64,000 nucleotides of DNA, from assembly GCF_027019125.1 (NCBI RefSeq), contig NZ_JALUXE010000032.1, positions 1-64,000 of the forward strand. The letters are read 5' to 3'. The position numbers and the translations under genes are program-made. Below are positions 51,128 to 58,916 of this stretch, one piece after another (the stretch's first letter is position 1; every line of letters starts with the position of its first letter). The notes under the pieces are model-generated. The model saw only the letters and a list, made by a program, of their open reading frames with translations, did no database searches and was not told where the DNA came from. The DNA comes from Roseovarius sp. GTDB taxonomy: Bacteria > Pseudomonadota > Alphaproteobacteria > Rhodobacterales > Rhodobacteraceae.

Positions 51128-52459
51128 TTACTCCTCCCCATTCGTGTCAGTCGCGCCGTCGTCTTGGCGAGCCTTCACGGACGTCTCGATCTTGTCGAGG
51201 TTCTTGCGGATCGAGCCGATATGTTTGAGGATTGCTGGCAGTGTCGAAGTTCCCGCTGCACTAATATCGATTCCAGTCACCTTGGAATTGACCTGCGCCA
51301 GGGCCCTTAGCGCCGCCTCCTCGTTCTTCTGTCCTTTGTCGAGTTCGATAGCAGTTTCGCAGGCATCAATCAGCGTCGTGATCCTATCTTCATCATCGCC
51401 TTCGTCGCGCAATGCCTCGATTATCGGAGTGTAGTCTTTGCTGGTGCCGTCATCATCGATGTCAATGGCGAAATCGTCATCATCGAAGGCTTCGTCATCG
51501 TCATTGACAGGTAGGTCGAGCCTATCTTCAAGGATTTCCAAGACTTTTGGCGCGAGCTTGCCGAAAGCGGCATTGAGGCGGTAGACGCGCCCACTGATCT
51601 TGTCGCGGTTCTCGTAGATCGACCAGGCAATTGCGCGGCTGGCGTTCTGGAGATTGACATCCTTTTTGGCGATGGCTTTGGGGAGATCGCCGAATATCTG
51701 TTGCCCTTCTTGGAGTAGGTCGTACTCACCAGGCTTTTCAACCCACTCGCTCAAGTACAGATCCGCCTCGTCGAGCGCTTGAAGGACGTTTTCGATGTCA
51801 GGTTTGCTGCGGCGCAGGCGGTCGGCGACCTCTTTAGTAGATCTACCTTTGCCGACCTGGCGACGTATCAGCCTAGCATCACCGATCCAGTCATAGTCGA
51901 GCTTGGTCTGCGGGCGCGCCTGAAGATCAGCTTCAATGTCATCGATTTCATCGCGCGTGACGTCGGACGGTAGGACGGCACACTTGATGTTTGTGAAACG
52001 TTTATCCACCGAGCCGTCTTTGTGGGTCTTGAGTTCGCGCATCGCAGCGAGTCTGCGGTTGCCGTTGACCACCACACCCGTACTGGTGATGAGAATTGTC
52101 TCACGCTGCCCGTCTTTCTCAAGAACCGAGATGATGGGGGTAACGGATTCGGTTCCTTGTTTGGCGAGTTTGGCGAGTATCTCATGCTGCGCCTGCTGCG
52201 CAGTAGTGAGTTCCTGTCCCTTTTCAAAGAAGTCTTTCGCCCGGCCTTCACGCGCGATTTCGGTCTGCTGCGCGCTAAATGTGCGGCAGTTTTCCATCCG
52301 GTACACAGGCACCTCTATCGGCAACGAGATCACCTTGGGAGTGAAAGAACCGCTGCGGAAGTCGTAGATCGTCTCGCCGAACTCATTGGAGGCTTCAAGC
52401 CGCTTGGCGATCATTGCTTCGCGTTCGGCGCGGGGTTTGAGATCAATCGTGTAAGTCAT
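51128..52459 (-). CDS. ParB/Srx-like domain protein
   Basis: 443 residues with the ParB-type nucleotide-binding motif VVNGNRRLAAMRE (about 130-142) and a helix-turn-helix-like stretch STKEVADRLRRSKPDIENVL (about 208-227). The region near 318-336 is strongly acidic. It is not next to a parA gene, so chromosome partition is unlikely; a DNA-tracking or NTP-binding role inside the restriction-like operon is inferred. It starts 12 bases after the nuclease gene. Confidence 0.75.
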   Translation of the reverse strand: MTYTIDLKPRAEREAMIAKRLEASNEFGETIYDFRSGSFTPKVISLPIEVPVYRMENCRTFSAQQTEIAREGRAKDFFEKGQELTTAQQAQHEILAKLAKQGTESVTPIISVLEKDGQRETILITSTGVVVNGNRRLAAMRELKTHKDGSVDKRFTNIKCAVLPSDVTRDEIDDIEADLQARPQTKLDYDWIGDARLIRRQVGKGRSTKEVADRLRRSKPDIENVLQALDEADLYLSEWVEKPGEYDLLQEGQQIFGDLPKAIAKKDVNLQNASRAIAWSIYENRDKISGRVYRLNAAFGKLAPKVLEILEDRLDLPVNDDDEAFDDDDFAIDIDDDGTSKDYTPIIEALRDEGDDEDRITTLIDACETAIELDKGQKNEEAALRALAQVNSKVTGIDISAAGTSTLPAILKHIGSIRKNLDKIETSVKARQDDGATDTNGEE

Positions 52460-52471
52460 GGCAACTACCTA

Positions 52472-52936
52472 TTACTCAAAAGCGACGACGAGAATCGGTA
52501 CGGTGATCACGCGGTCGAATAGTTCCAGCTCCTTTATGACGCGCTCGGCATTGGCGATGTTATCTCCGATGACTTTGGCGGCTTCCTTCGTTGGCAACGC
52601 GAGAGCGGCGGCCTCAATACGCTCGCTCTGGAACAGATACTGCAGCTTCAAAAGATCATACGGTGCTCGGCTCATGTTTCCAGTCTGAAGCTGAAAAGCC
52701 AGATCGTCCTGCATGGCAAAAACGCTGAGTCCATGCGCTTGATCGAGATTGACGTTTAGCGCCCAGCCCTCGTTCAAGAATTCGGTTTCGACGTGCTTTC
52801 GAATCTGCGGCGTACAGCGCGGCTCAATCTTGACGGCGGGCGCTTCAAATACGTCTGTGAGCCACTCCTTCAGCTCCCGACGCTCCCATTCGGCACCTGC
52901 CGAGTGATGATCATCATAGGTATAGGCAAGCTTCAT
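52472..52936 (-). CDS. BglII/BstYI-like type II restriction endonuclease
   Basis: 154 residues. The core DDLAFQLQTGNMSRAPYDLL followed by KLQYLF and the later GDNIANAERVIKEL segment match the pattern of small BglII/BstYI-related restriction enzymes. In BglII the active site uses Asp and Glu-x-Gln; here the equivalent stretch reads Gln82-Leu-Gln84 after Asp77-Asp78. Its ATG overlaps the methyltransferase stop (ATGA), typical of a linked restriction-modification pair. The site it recognises cannot be predicted. Confidence 0.72.
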   Translation of the reverse strand: MKLAYTYDDHHSAGAEWERRELKEWLTDVFEAPAVKIEPRCTPQIRKHVETEFLNEGWALNVNLDQAHGLSVFAMQDDLAFQLQTGNMSRAPYDLLKLQYLFQSERIEAAALALPTKEAAKVIGDNIANAERVIKELELFDRVITVPILVVAFE

Positions 52937-53835
52937 GCGTCCCCCTTTGCGTTGGGGTCATAGACAGGCTTGTTCATCGGGCGGGTTCTGAGCGTACCTG
53001 CACGGAGCTGATGAATCCGATCCCAAGCAATATCGATGTAGCCTTTGTCTAGATCGCAGCCGTAGGCGTGACGGCCATGCTTAAGCGCCGCAATCGCTGA
53101 GGAACCCACGCCCAGATATGGATCAAGGACGCTCTCACCTTCGTTCGTCAAAGCCAAGACCAAGCGCTCCACCAGCCCAATGGGGAACTGGCAGGGATGA
53201 TCTGTCTTCTCTACGTGGTTAGATTTTACGTTTGGAATATCCCAAACATCTGACGGATTCTTTCCAAGGGGATTGCTGGAAAGCTCGCCTTTGTTCGGTC
53301 CTTTGAAGTGCTTCTTATTCGGGTACTTCGACGGAACGCGGACGGAATCGAGGTTGAACGTGTATTCCTCAGATTTGGTGAACCAGAGAATTGTTTCGTG
53401 CCTACCCGAAAAGCGTTTCTGACAGTGCAGGCCATGGCCAAAAGTCCAGACAATTCGATTGCGAAGTTGTAGGCCGTGGTTCTTGAATAGCGGGTAGAGC
53501 AAAATATCCAATGGAAATATCTCGCCCGAGTCAACGTGGTTACCAACCTGCCAGCAGATAGATCCATTTGGCGCAAGCAGACGCACGGCTTCCGCGATAC
53601 AGGCCGCCTGGTCCTCGACATACTTTTCCTGAGAGGTGCGTTTTTCGTAGGACTTCCCTATGTTGTAGGGTGGAGAGGTCACAATCAGGCTCATGGATTC
53701 GTCCGGTAGGCGTCGCATGAACCTAAGATTGTGCTCACAGGCGATCTCGGTCTTCGCATCGCGTTCAAGCCGATGGATGTCTGCGCCTTCTTGTCCACTC
53801 AAGTTGCGAAGTGCGAACGATTGTTTTGGAGCCAT
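52933..53835 (-). CDS. Site-specific DNA methyltransferase (N4-cytosine or N6-adenine, beta class order)
   Basis: 300 residues. Catalytic motif IV TSPPYNIG (53-60) comes before the SAM-binding motif LDPYLGVGSSA (237-247), the beta-class order. The stretch between them (about 130-215, RFSGRHETILWFTK, then SDVWDIPNVKSNH) is the likely target-recognition region. The ATG at 53835 removes a 50-residue extension that does not look family-like. It protects host DNA from the adjacent nuclease. Confidence 0.88.
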   Translation of the reverse strand: MAPKQSFALRNLSGQEGADIHRLERDAKTEIACEHNLRFMRRLPDESMSLIVTSPPYNIGKSYEKRTSQEKYVEDQAACIAEAVRLLAPNGSICWQVGNHVDSGEIFPLDILLYPLFKNHGLQLRNRIVWTFGHGLHCQKRFSGRHETILWFTKSEEYTFNLDSVRVPSKYPNKKHFKGPNKGELSSNPLGKNPSDVWDIPNVKSNHVEKTDHPCQFPIGLVERLVLALTNEGESVLDPYLGVGSSAIAALKHGRHAYGCDLDKGYIDIAWDRIHQLRAGTLRTRPMNKPVYDPNAKGDA

Positions 53836-54023
53836 CGGTTGTATCTCTTTATTATGGCCGATCAGTCGATGCGGCACTTTGTTAAACTCGGCATTAGCTC
53901 TACGATATCTGGTAGCTGCTGCGTGGGGCAACCCTGTATGTCGCGCCAAAAGTGAGCACCCGTTTATCGCCGTTGAAAGAGTCAACGGGCATCACCAAAA
54001 CAGCAGCGCCGCAACCCTCTCCT

Positions 54024-54332
54024 TCATGGGGCTACCGTTTCTAGAGCGCGCAATCGACGCATGAAATAGCCCTCAATCCCTACTGCCAGGGCGAAGGCCG
54101 GGGCGGTCAGAGTCACAATGCAGGCTGACAAGGCCGTCGCGAGGAGCGGCAGCCATGGCATATTGTTAACGCCCCAGAAGGCAACAAGCGGCCCCCAAGT
54201 CATTAGGTAGGACAGCGAACTGATGCCCATGGCGCTGATAACAGGGCGCGTGTAGCGGCTGATATCCGCCTGCATGCGTTCTGTTGTCGCCAGTTGGTGG
54301 CGCTGCCAGGTTTCAGGTTGTCTCAGGTCCAT
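54024..54332 (-). CDS. Small membrane protein of unknown function
   Basis: 102 residues with two hydrophobic helices (VISAMGISSLSYLMTWGPLV and LLATALSACIVTLTAPAFAL) and a basic C-terminus. It starts three bases after the XRE gene and so is in its operon. A superinfection, entry-exclusion or toxin-like role is possible; nothing in the sequence decides. Confidence 0.55.
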   Translation of the reverse strand: MDLRQPETWQRHQLATTERMQADISRYTRPVISAMGISSLSYLMTWGPLVAFWGVNNMPWLPLLATALSACIVTLTAPAFALAVGIEGYFMRRLRALETVAP

Positions 54333-54335
54333 TCG

Positions 54336-54791
54336 TTACTCCTTCAACAATTCGATCCAGGTGTGGACGTCGTCCATGGCGATCTCTTTTCCTTCCAGAA
54401 AGGACCGGTACCAACGCGCGGCAATCGCTCCGCGCTTTTCGCTCTTCAGCTTTGTGCCGCTGTCAGACAGGTACCTGTCCAGCGCGACCTCGAACTCTTC
54501 TAGGGCGGCAATGTCATGTTTCATTCGTACAGCTTCAACTCCCAACAAAATCCAATTCAGGTCCACTTCGAATTTTCGGTGCATTTCGACCAGCGCCTCG
54601 ACCGGGATCGAGCGCTTGCCGAGCTCATAGCTCTGGTAAGCGCGCAGTGAGATTCCGAGTGCTTCAGCCAGTTTCGCCTGCGACATGCCCAACTCGTTGC
54701 GCGCAATCGCGATGCGCGCGCCGAGGGCGCTCAGGTAGTCATAGGGACGATCCGCCATTTTCGACAGCAATCCACTTGCAGTTGCGTTCAT
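54336..54791 (-). CDS. XRE-family repressor of the element
   Basis: 151 residues with an N-terminal helix-turn-helix (RIAIARNELGMSQAKLAEAL, GISLRAYQSYELGKRSI) and a helical C-terminal domain. It is divergent from the small DNA-binding gene and the integrase, with a palindromic site between, like a phage- or ICE-type repressor controlling excision. ATGs at 54791 and 54758 are both possible starts. Confidence 0.8.
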   Translation of the reverse strand: MNATASGLLSKMADRPYDYLSALGARIAIARNELGMSQAKLAEALGISLRAYQSYELGKRSIPVEALVEMHRKFEVDLNWILLGVEAVRMKHDIAALEEFEVALDRYLSDSGTKLKSEKRGAIAARWYRSFLEGKEIAMDDVHTWIELLKE

Positions 54792-54806
54792 TTGAATGCT
54801 ATACGC

Positions 54807-54828
54807 ACAAATGAACGTTGTTCGTTGT
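54807..54828. promoter_or_regulatory. Palindromic operator between divergent XRE and excision genes
   Basis: ACAA-AT-GAAC-GTT-GTTC-G-TTGT forms an imperfect palindrome in the 109-bp divergent promoter region. Confidence 0.55.
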
Positions 54829-54900
54829 GTTTCGTTATCGGACCATCGCGCATGAGCGCATTCAACCCGATTCGCGCTACCTTACGAAAAGGAGAGGGTT

Positions 54901-55140
54901 TTGGCACAGGAAAAACTGCTTTCACCAAAAGAGCTGGGTGATCTTGTCGGATTAAGCGCTGCGCAAGTTCGCGCGTTGATGAACGATGGACGGCTGGAGT
55001 TCGTCGAGATTTCCACAAAAACCAAGCTTCTGACCATGAGCGGCTGGGAGCGGTTCCAGAAGAACGCGACCAGGGTGAAACGCCCTGAAGGCAACCAGCC
55101 GGGCTTACCCTTGGGTGAGCCGCAGCACCACAGCCTCTGA
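54901..55140 (+). CDS. Small helix-turn-helix DNA-binding protein (possible excisionase)
   Basis: 79 residues starting at TTG, with GGAG six bases upstream. The sequence LLSPKELGDLVGLSAAQVRA is a MerR/excisionase-like helix-turn-helix; the rest is basic. Its position between the repressor and the integrase fits a recombination directionality factor. Function not proven. Confidence 0.6.
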   Translation: MAQEKLLSPKELGDLVGLSAAQVRALMNDGRLEFVEISTKTKLLTMSGWERFQKNATRVKRPEGNQPGLPLGEPQHHSL

Positions 55141-55156
55141 CGGAAAGGGACACCCC

Positions 55157-55330
55157 ATGGCCATGCCCCGCGCGACGCTGACGCAGAGCGAACTGACACG
55201 ATACCTCAAGGCGTACCGGGATGCGGGCATTCCGGTCGTGCGGTCTGAGATCAGCCGCGACGGCAAGGTCGTGATCTACAGCACCGAGAAACAGACCGAC
55301 GAGGTCAACAACCCGTGGGATCGCCCGTGA
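55157..55330 (+). CDS. Small protein upstream of the integrase
   Basis: 57 residues, start ATG at 55157 after GGAAAGGG. It contains LTRYLKAYRDAGIPVVRSEI and a beta-strand-rich C-terminus. The same kind of small protein commonly precedes tyrosine integrases in Rhodobacterales elements. Its TGA overlaps the GTG start of the integrase. Confidence 0.65.
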   Translation: MAMPRATLTQSELTRYLKAYRDAGIPVVRSEISRDGKVVIYSTEKQTDEVNNPWDRP

Positions 55331-56445
55331 AACGCCGCAAGCAGTTTCCCGGCGCGACGGCCTATTTCGACCGACACGGGAAGCGGCGTTGGCGGTTCCG
55401 GAAGGGTGGGTTTTCGGCGGAGTTGGGAAGCGATTACGGGTCGGAGGATTTTGTCCGGCGCTATGAGGACGCGGTGAATGGCCACAAGACGCGCGGGCTG
55501 ATCGGGGCGGACCGGACGAAGCCCTACAGTGTCAGCCAGCTTGTCGCGCTCTGGTATCGCTCGCCCGAGTTCCTCGATCTCGCGCCCAGTACGCAGAAGG
55601 TCTATCGTGGGATCGTCGAGAAGTTCCGGGAGGAGCATGGCCAAAAGCCGGTGCGATTAATGCAGCGGCGGCATGTCCAGACGATCCTGGCGGAGAAGGC
55701 CGAAACACCGACAGCGGCAAACAACCTTCGCAAACGGCTGATCCAGTTGATGGATTTCGCAATCACGCTGGACTGGCGCGGCGACAACCCGGCGCGGGCA
55801 ACGAAGCCGTTTCGCGTGGGCGGTGACGGTTTCCACACCTGGGACGAGGACGAGCTGGCGCAGTTTTTCAAGGTCCACAAGCCCGGCACGCTGGCGCATA
55901 CGGCGGTGTCGCTGATGCTCTACACTGGCGCGGCGCGGGTCGATGCGGTGAAGCTGGGGCCAAAGAACGTCCGCAACGGCAAGATCGAGTATCGGCGGCA
56001 GAAGACGCAGCGGTCTGGCGGTGTGGTGGTTTCCGTGCCAATCCACCCGGACCTGGCGGAGGTTCTGGACAAGTTGCCGAAGGACCGGCCCTTCCTGGCC
56101 ACCCAGAAAGGCACGATGCGCTCCGCAGGCGGTCTGGGCAATCTCATGCAGCGTTGGACCGAAGACGCGAAACTGCCCCAGTGTTCTGCCCACGGGTTGA
56201 GGAAGGCCTGTGCGCGTCGATTGGCCGAAGCTGGAGCGACGGCGCACGAGATCGGCGCGGTCACAGGCCACAAAACGCTGGCCCTGGTCCAGCGGTACAC
56301 CGAGGCCGCAGGCCGCGAAGGCATGGCCGATTCCGCGATCGAGAAACTAATCGCCCGCCCCAATGGCGAGCGCAATTTGGCGAACCTTCCCAAGAGGTTC
56401 GTCAAATCCAACACCAAACCCAAGCAGGGAAAGGATAATTTATGA
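55327..56445 (+). CDS. int: Tyrosine recombinase/integrase
   Basis: 372 residues, start GTG at 55327 inside the preceding stop (GTGA). Catalytic residues visible: Arg in TGAARVDAVKL, His-x-x-Arg in AHGLRKACARR, His in TGHKT and the nucleophilic Tyr in VQRYTEAAG. The core-binding domain covers about 60-150. It ends two bases before the attachment repeat, so it drives integration into tRNA-Lys. Confidence 0.92.
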   Translation: MKRRKQFPGATAYFDRHGKRRWRFRKGGFSAELGSDYGSEDFVRRYEDAVNGHKTRGLIGADRTKPYSVSQLVALWYRSPEFLDLAPSTQKVYRGIVEKFREEHGQKPVRLMQRRHVQTILAEKAETPTAANNLRKRLIQLMDFAITLDWRGDNPARATKPFRVGGDGFHTWDEDELAQFFKVHKPGTLAHTAVSLMLYTGAARVDAVKLGPKNVRNGKIEYRRQKTQRSGGVVVSVPIHPDLAEVLDKLPKDRPFLATQKGTMRSAGGLGNLMQRWTEDAKLPQCSAHGLRKACARRLAEAGATAHEIGAVTGHKTLALVQRYTEAAGREGMADSAIEKLIARPNGERNLANLPKRFVKSNTKPKQGKDNL

Positions 56446-56447
56446 GA

Positions 56448-56466
56448 AGTGGTGAGCCGTGCAGGA
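56448..56466. repeat. Right attachment site (attR), 3' end of tRNA-Lys
   Basis: Second copy of the 19-bp repeat at 43081-43099. It covers the tRNA 3' end with its encoded CCA and the base pairs of the acceptor and T arms. Confidence 0.85.
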
Positions 56467-56525
56467 TTCGAACCTGCGACCCACTGATTAAAAGTCAGTT
56501 GCTCTACCAACTGAGCTAACGGCCC
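56450..56525 (-). tRNA. tRNA-Lys (anticodon TTT)
   Basis: A 76-base gene including encoded CCA. Acceptor stem GGGCCGT pairs with ACGGCTC (one G-U pair); the anticodon loop reads CTTTTAA, giving TTT; the T loop GTTCGAATC is canonical. Integration left the gene intact. Confidence 0.95.
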
Positions 56526-56633
56526 ACTAGACGCGCTATCTAGAAAGACCGGGGCAGGGGGTCAACCCCGAAAGTGCAAGATAATTCTGCGATCTGCTGG
56601 ATTCGTCTCTCGGGCCGGTTTATATGCGCCGGC

Positions 56634-57467
56634 ATGAGCCAGGCGGACAACACCGGATTGCCCTTTTTCAAGATGCATGGGCTGGGAAACGACTTTGTCG
56701 TTCTGGATGGGCGTGTGCGCGATCCGGGGCTGACGCCGGGGTTGATCAAGGCCATTGCGGACCGGCATCGGGGAATCGGATTCGATCAGCTCGCAGTGAT
56801 CACGCAGGGCCCGGGCGATGCGCATCTGACGTTCTACAATGCCGATGGCTCGACCTCGGCCGCCTGCGGTAATGCCACGCGCTGTATCGCGCGGCATCTG
56901 ATGGCGGAAACCGGCAAGACGCGGCTTGAGCTCAGCACGGCGCGGGGCGCGCTGGTGGCGGTGGATGCCGGGGCGGGGCTGACCTCGGTCAACATGGGGC
57001 AGCCGCAGCTTGACTGGTCCGAGATTCCGCTGGCCGAGGCGATGGATACGCTGGAACTACCGATCGAGGGCGGGCCGGTGGCCACGGGCATGGGCAATCC
57101 GCATTGCACGTTTTTTGTCGCGGATGCCGAGGCGGTGCCCCTGGAGCAATTCGGGCCGCGCTATGAGCATCACCCGCTCTACCCTGAGCGGACCAATGTG
57201 CAGGTGGCCACGGTCATTGGCACGGATCACATTCGCATGCGCGTCTGGGAGCGGGGGGTTGGGGTCACGCTGGCCTCTGGCTCGTCGTCCTGTGCGACGG
57301 CGGTGGCGGCGGCGCGGCGTGGCCTGACCGGGCGCGCGGTGCGGATTGATCTCGATGGGGGCACGATCCATGTCGACTGGCGCGAAGATGGCGTCTGGAT
57401 GACCGGAGAGACGGCGCATGTGGCAAGCGGCGTGTTCACGCCTGCGTTTCTGGCGGCCAACCGATGA
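56634..57467 (+). CDS. dapF: Diaminopimelate epimerase DapF
   Basis: 277 residues with both catalytic Cys: SAACGNATRC (Cys78) and SGSSSCATA. It interconverts LL- and meso-diaminopimelate for lysine and peptidoglycan. ATG at 56634 gives MSQADNTGLPFFKMHGLGND; an upstream in-frame ATG is too long for the family. ATGA overlap with mtaB. Confidence 0.95.
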   Translation: MSQADNTGLPFFKMHGLGNDFVVLDGRVRDPGLTPGLIKAIADRHRGIGFDQLAVITQGPGDAHLTFYNADGSTSAACGNATRCIARHLMAETGKTRLELSTARGALVAVDAGAGLTSVNMGQPQLDWSEIPLAEAMDTLELPIEGGPVATGMGNPHCTFFVADAEAVPLEQFGPRYEHHPLYPERTNVQVATVIGTDHIRMRVWERGVGVTLASGSSSCATAVAAARRGLTGRAVRIDLDGGTIHVDWREDGVWMTGETAHVASGVFTPAFLAANR

Positions 57468-58723
57468 GCGAAGCGCCGAAATTTACCACGCTCGGCTGTC
57501 GGCTCAACGCCTATGAAACCGAGGCGATGAAGGAGTTGGCGGGCCAAGCGGGCCTAGGCAACGCGGTTATCGTCAACACCTGCGCGGTGACATCCGAGGC
57601 GGTGCGCAAGGCGCGACAGGAAATCCGGCGCTTGCGGCGCGAGAATCCAGGCGCGCGATTGATCGTGACCGGCTGTGCCGCACAGACCGAGCCCGAGACC
57701 TTTGCCGCGATGGCGGAAGTGGATGCGGTCATCGGCAATACCGAGAAGATGGCGGCGGATACATGGGCGCGGCTGGCCGGGGATTTCATCGGCGAGACCG
57801 AGCGGGTCCTGGTCGATGACATCATGTCGGTGCGCGAGACGGCGGGGCATCTGATCGACGGGTTCGGCAGCCGCAGTCGCGCCTATGTGCAGGTTCAGAA
57901 CGGCTGCGATCATCGCTGCACCTTTTGCATCATCCCGTTTGGCCGGGGCAATTCGCGCTCTGTGCCCGCCGGCGTCGTGGTCGAGCAGATCAAGCGGCTG
58001 GTGGGGGCGGGCTATAACGAGGTCGTGCTGACCGGCGTGGACCTGACAAGCTGGGGCGCGGATTTGCCCGCCGCGCCGAAACTCGGCGATCTGGTGATGC
58101 GGATTCTGCGCCTGGTGCCGGACCTGCCGCGCCTGCGGATTTCGTCGATCGATTCCATCGAGGTGGATGACAACCTGATGCAGGCGATTGCCACCGAGCC
58201 GCGTCTGATGCCGCATCTGCATCTGAGCCTGCAACATGGCGATGATCTGATCCTCAAGCGGATGAAACGGCGGCATTTGCGCGAGGACGCCATTCGCTTT
58301 GCCGAAGAGGCGCGACGCTTGCGTCCCGAGATGACCTTTGGCGCGGATATTATCGCAGGCTTTCCGACCGAGACCGAGGCGGCATTTGAGAACTCGCTGC
58401 GGCTGGTGGAGGAGTGTCACCTCACGTGGCTGCATGTCTTTCCTTATTCTCCGCGCCCCGGCACGCCAGCCGCCCGGATGCCGCAGGTCAAAGGCCCGGA
58501 GATCAAGGCGCGGGCCGCGCGGTTGCGCGCGGCAGGGGAAGCGCGCGTTGCCACCCATCTGGCCGCGCAGCAGGGGCGCGCGCATGCGGTGCTGATGGAG
58601 GCCCCGCGCATGGGGCGGACCGAGCAATTCACCGAGGTGGTTTTCGAAAGCGACCGCCCCGAAGGACAGATCGTGCAGGCGCGTGTCACGGGTTGGCAGG
58701 GCGGACACCTGACCGCAGCCTGA
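57464..58723 (+). CDS. mtaB: tRNA t6A37 methylthiotransferase MtaB
   Basis: 419 residues of the MiaB/MtaB radical-SAM family: N-terminal UPF0004 domain with Cys in TLGCRLN, VNTCAV and VTGCAAQ, then the radical-SAM motif CDHRCTFCIIPFGRG, and a C-terminal TRAM-like part. The TLGCRLN start distinguishes MtaB from MiaB and RimO. It makes ms2t6A at position 37 of tRNAs that read ANN codons. Confidence 0.92.
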   Translation: MSEAPKFTTLGCRLNAYETEAMKELAGQAGLGNAVIVNTCAVTSEAVRKARQEIRRLRRENPGARLIVTGCAAQTEPETFAAMAEVDAVIGNTEKMAADTWARLAGDFIGETERVLVDDIMSVRETAGHLIDGFGSRSRAYVQVQNGCDHRCTFCIIPFGRGNSRSVPAGVVVEQIKRLVGAGYNEVVLTGVDLTSWGADLPAAPKLGDLVMRILRLVPDLPRLRISSIDSIEVDDNLMQAIATEPRLMPHLHLSLQHGDDLILKRMKRRHLREDAIRFAEEARRLRPEMTFGADIIAGFPTETEAAFENSLRLVEECHLTWLHVFPYSPRPGTPAARMPQVKGPEIKARAARLRAAGEARVATHLAAQQGRAHAVLMEAPRMGRTEQFTEVVFESDRPEGQIVQARVTGWQGGHLTAA

Positions 58724-58765
58724 GCGCGCGAGCCCAAGCCAGAGCGCGCGGGGTGAGGTGGCGCC

Positions 58766-58788
58766 GGGTATTTGCAGAGAGATGAAAG
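58766..58788 (+). repeat. Copy 3 of the dispersed intergenic motif
   Basis: GGGTATTT, eight bases, GATGAAAG in the gap between mtaB and the aminotransferase gene; compare 7385-7407 and 19588-19611. Confidence 0.5.
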
Positions 58789-58916
58789 CTGGCAGCCCTG
58801 CCAAAAATGCCACAATTCGGGGGCTAGGCCCTTGGTTTTGCTGGACCTGAGGGCAGGGCTTGGGTAGATTCAGGGAAACGGGACGCGAATGATCCCGAAC
58901 CTTGAGGCAGTATCAG

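Larger units (their letters stand above)
43081..56466. mobile_element. Integrative mobilizable element in tRNA-Lys, about 13.4 kb
   Basis: Bounded by a 19-bp direct repeat, AGTGGTGAGCCGTGCAGGA, at 43081-43099 and 56448-56466. The right copy is the 3' end of an intact tRNA-Lys gene; the left copy is a tRNA fragment. Inside, next to the right end, is a tyrosine integrase. The cargo includes a ColE1-type mobilization module but no type IV secretion genes, so it would need a helper for transfer. The middle (46.2-53.9 kb) is visibly more A+T-rich than the flanks, showing a mosaic origin. Confidence 0.88.

Noticed and set aside
51128..52459. ParB-like gene as part of a partition system
   Set aside because: There is no parA or parS-like repeat set in the element, and the gene sits inside an operon of restriction-like genes.
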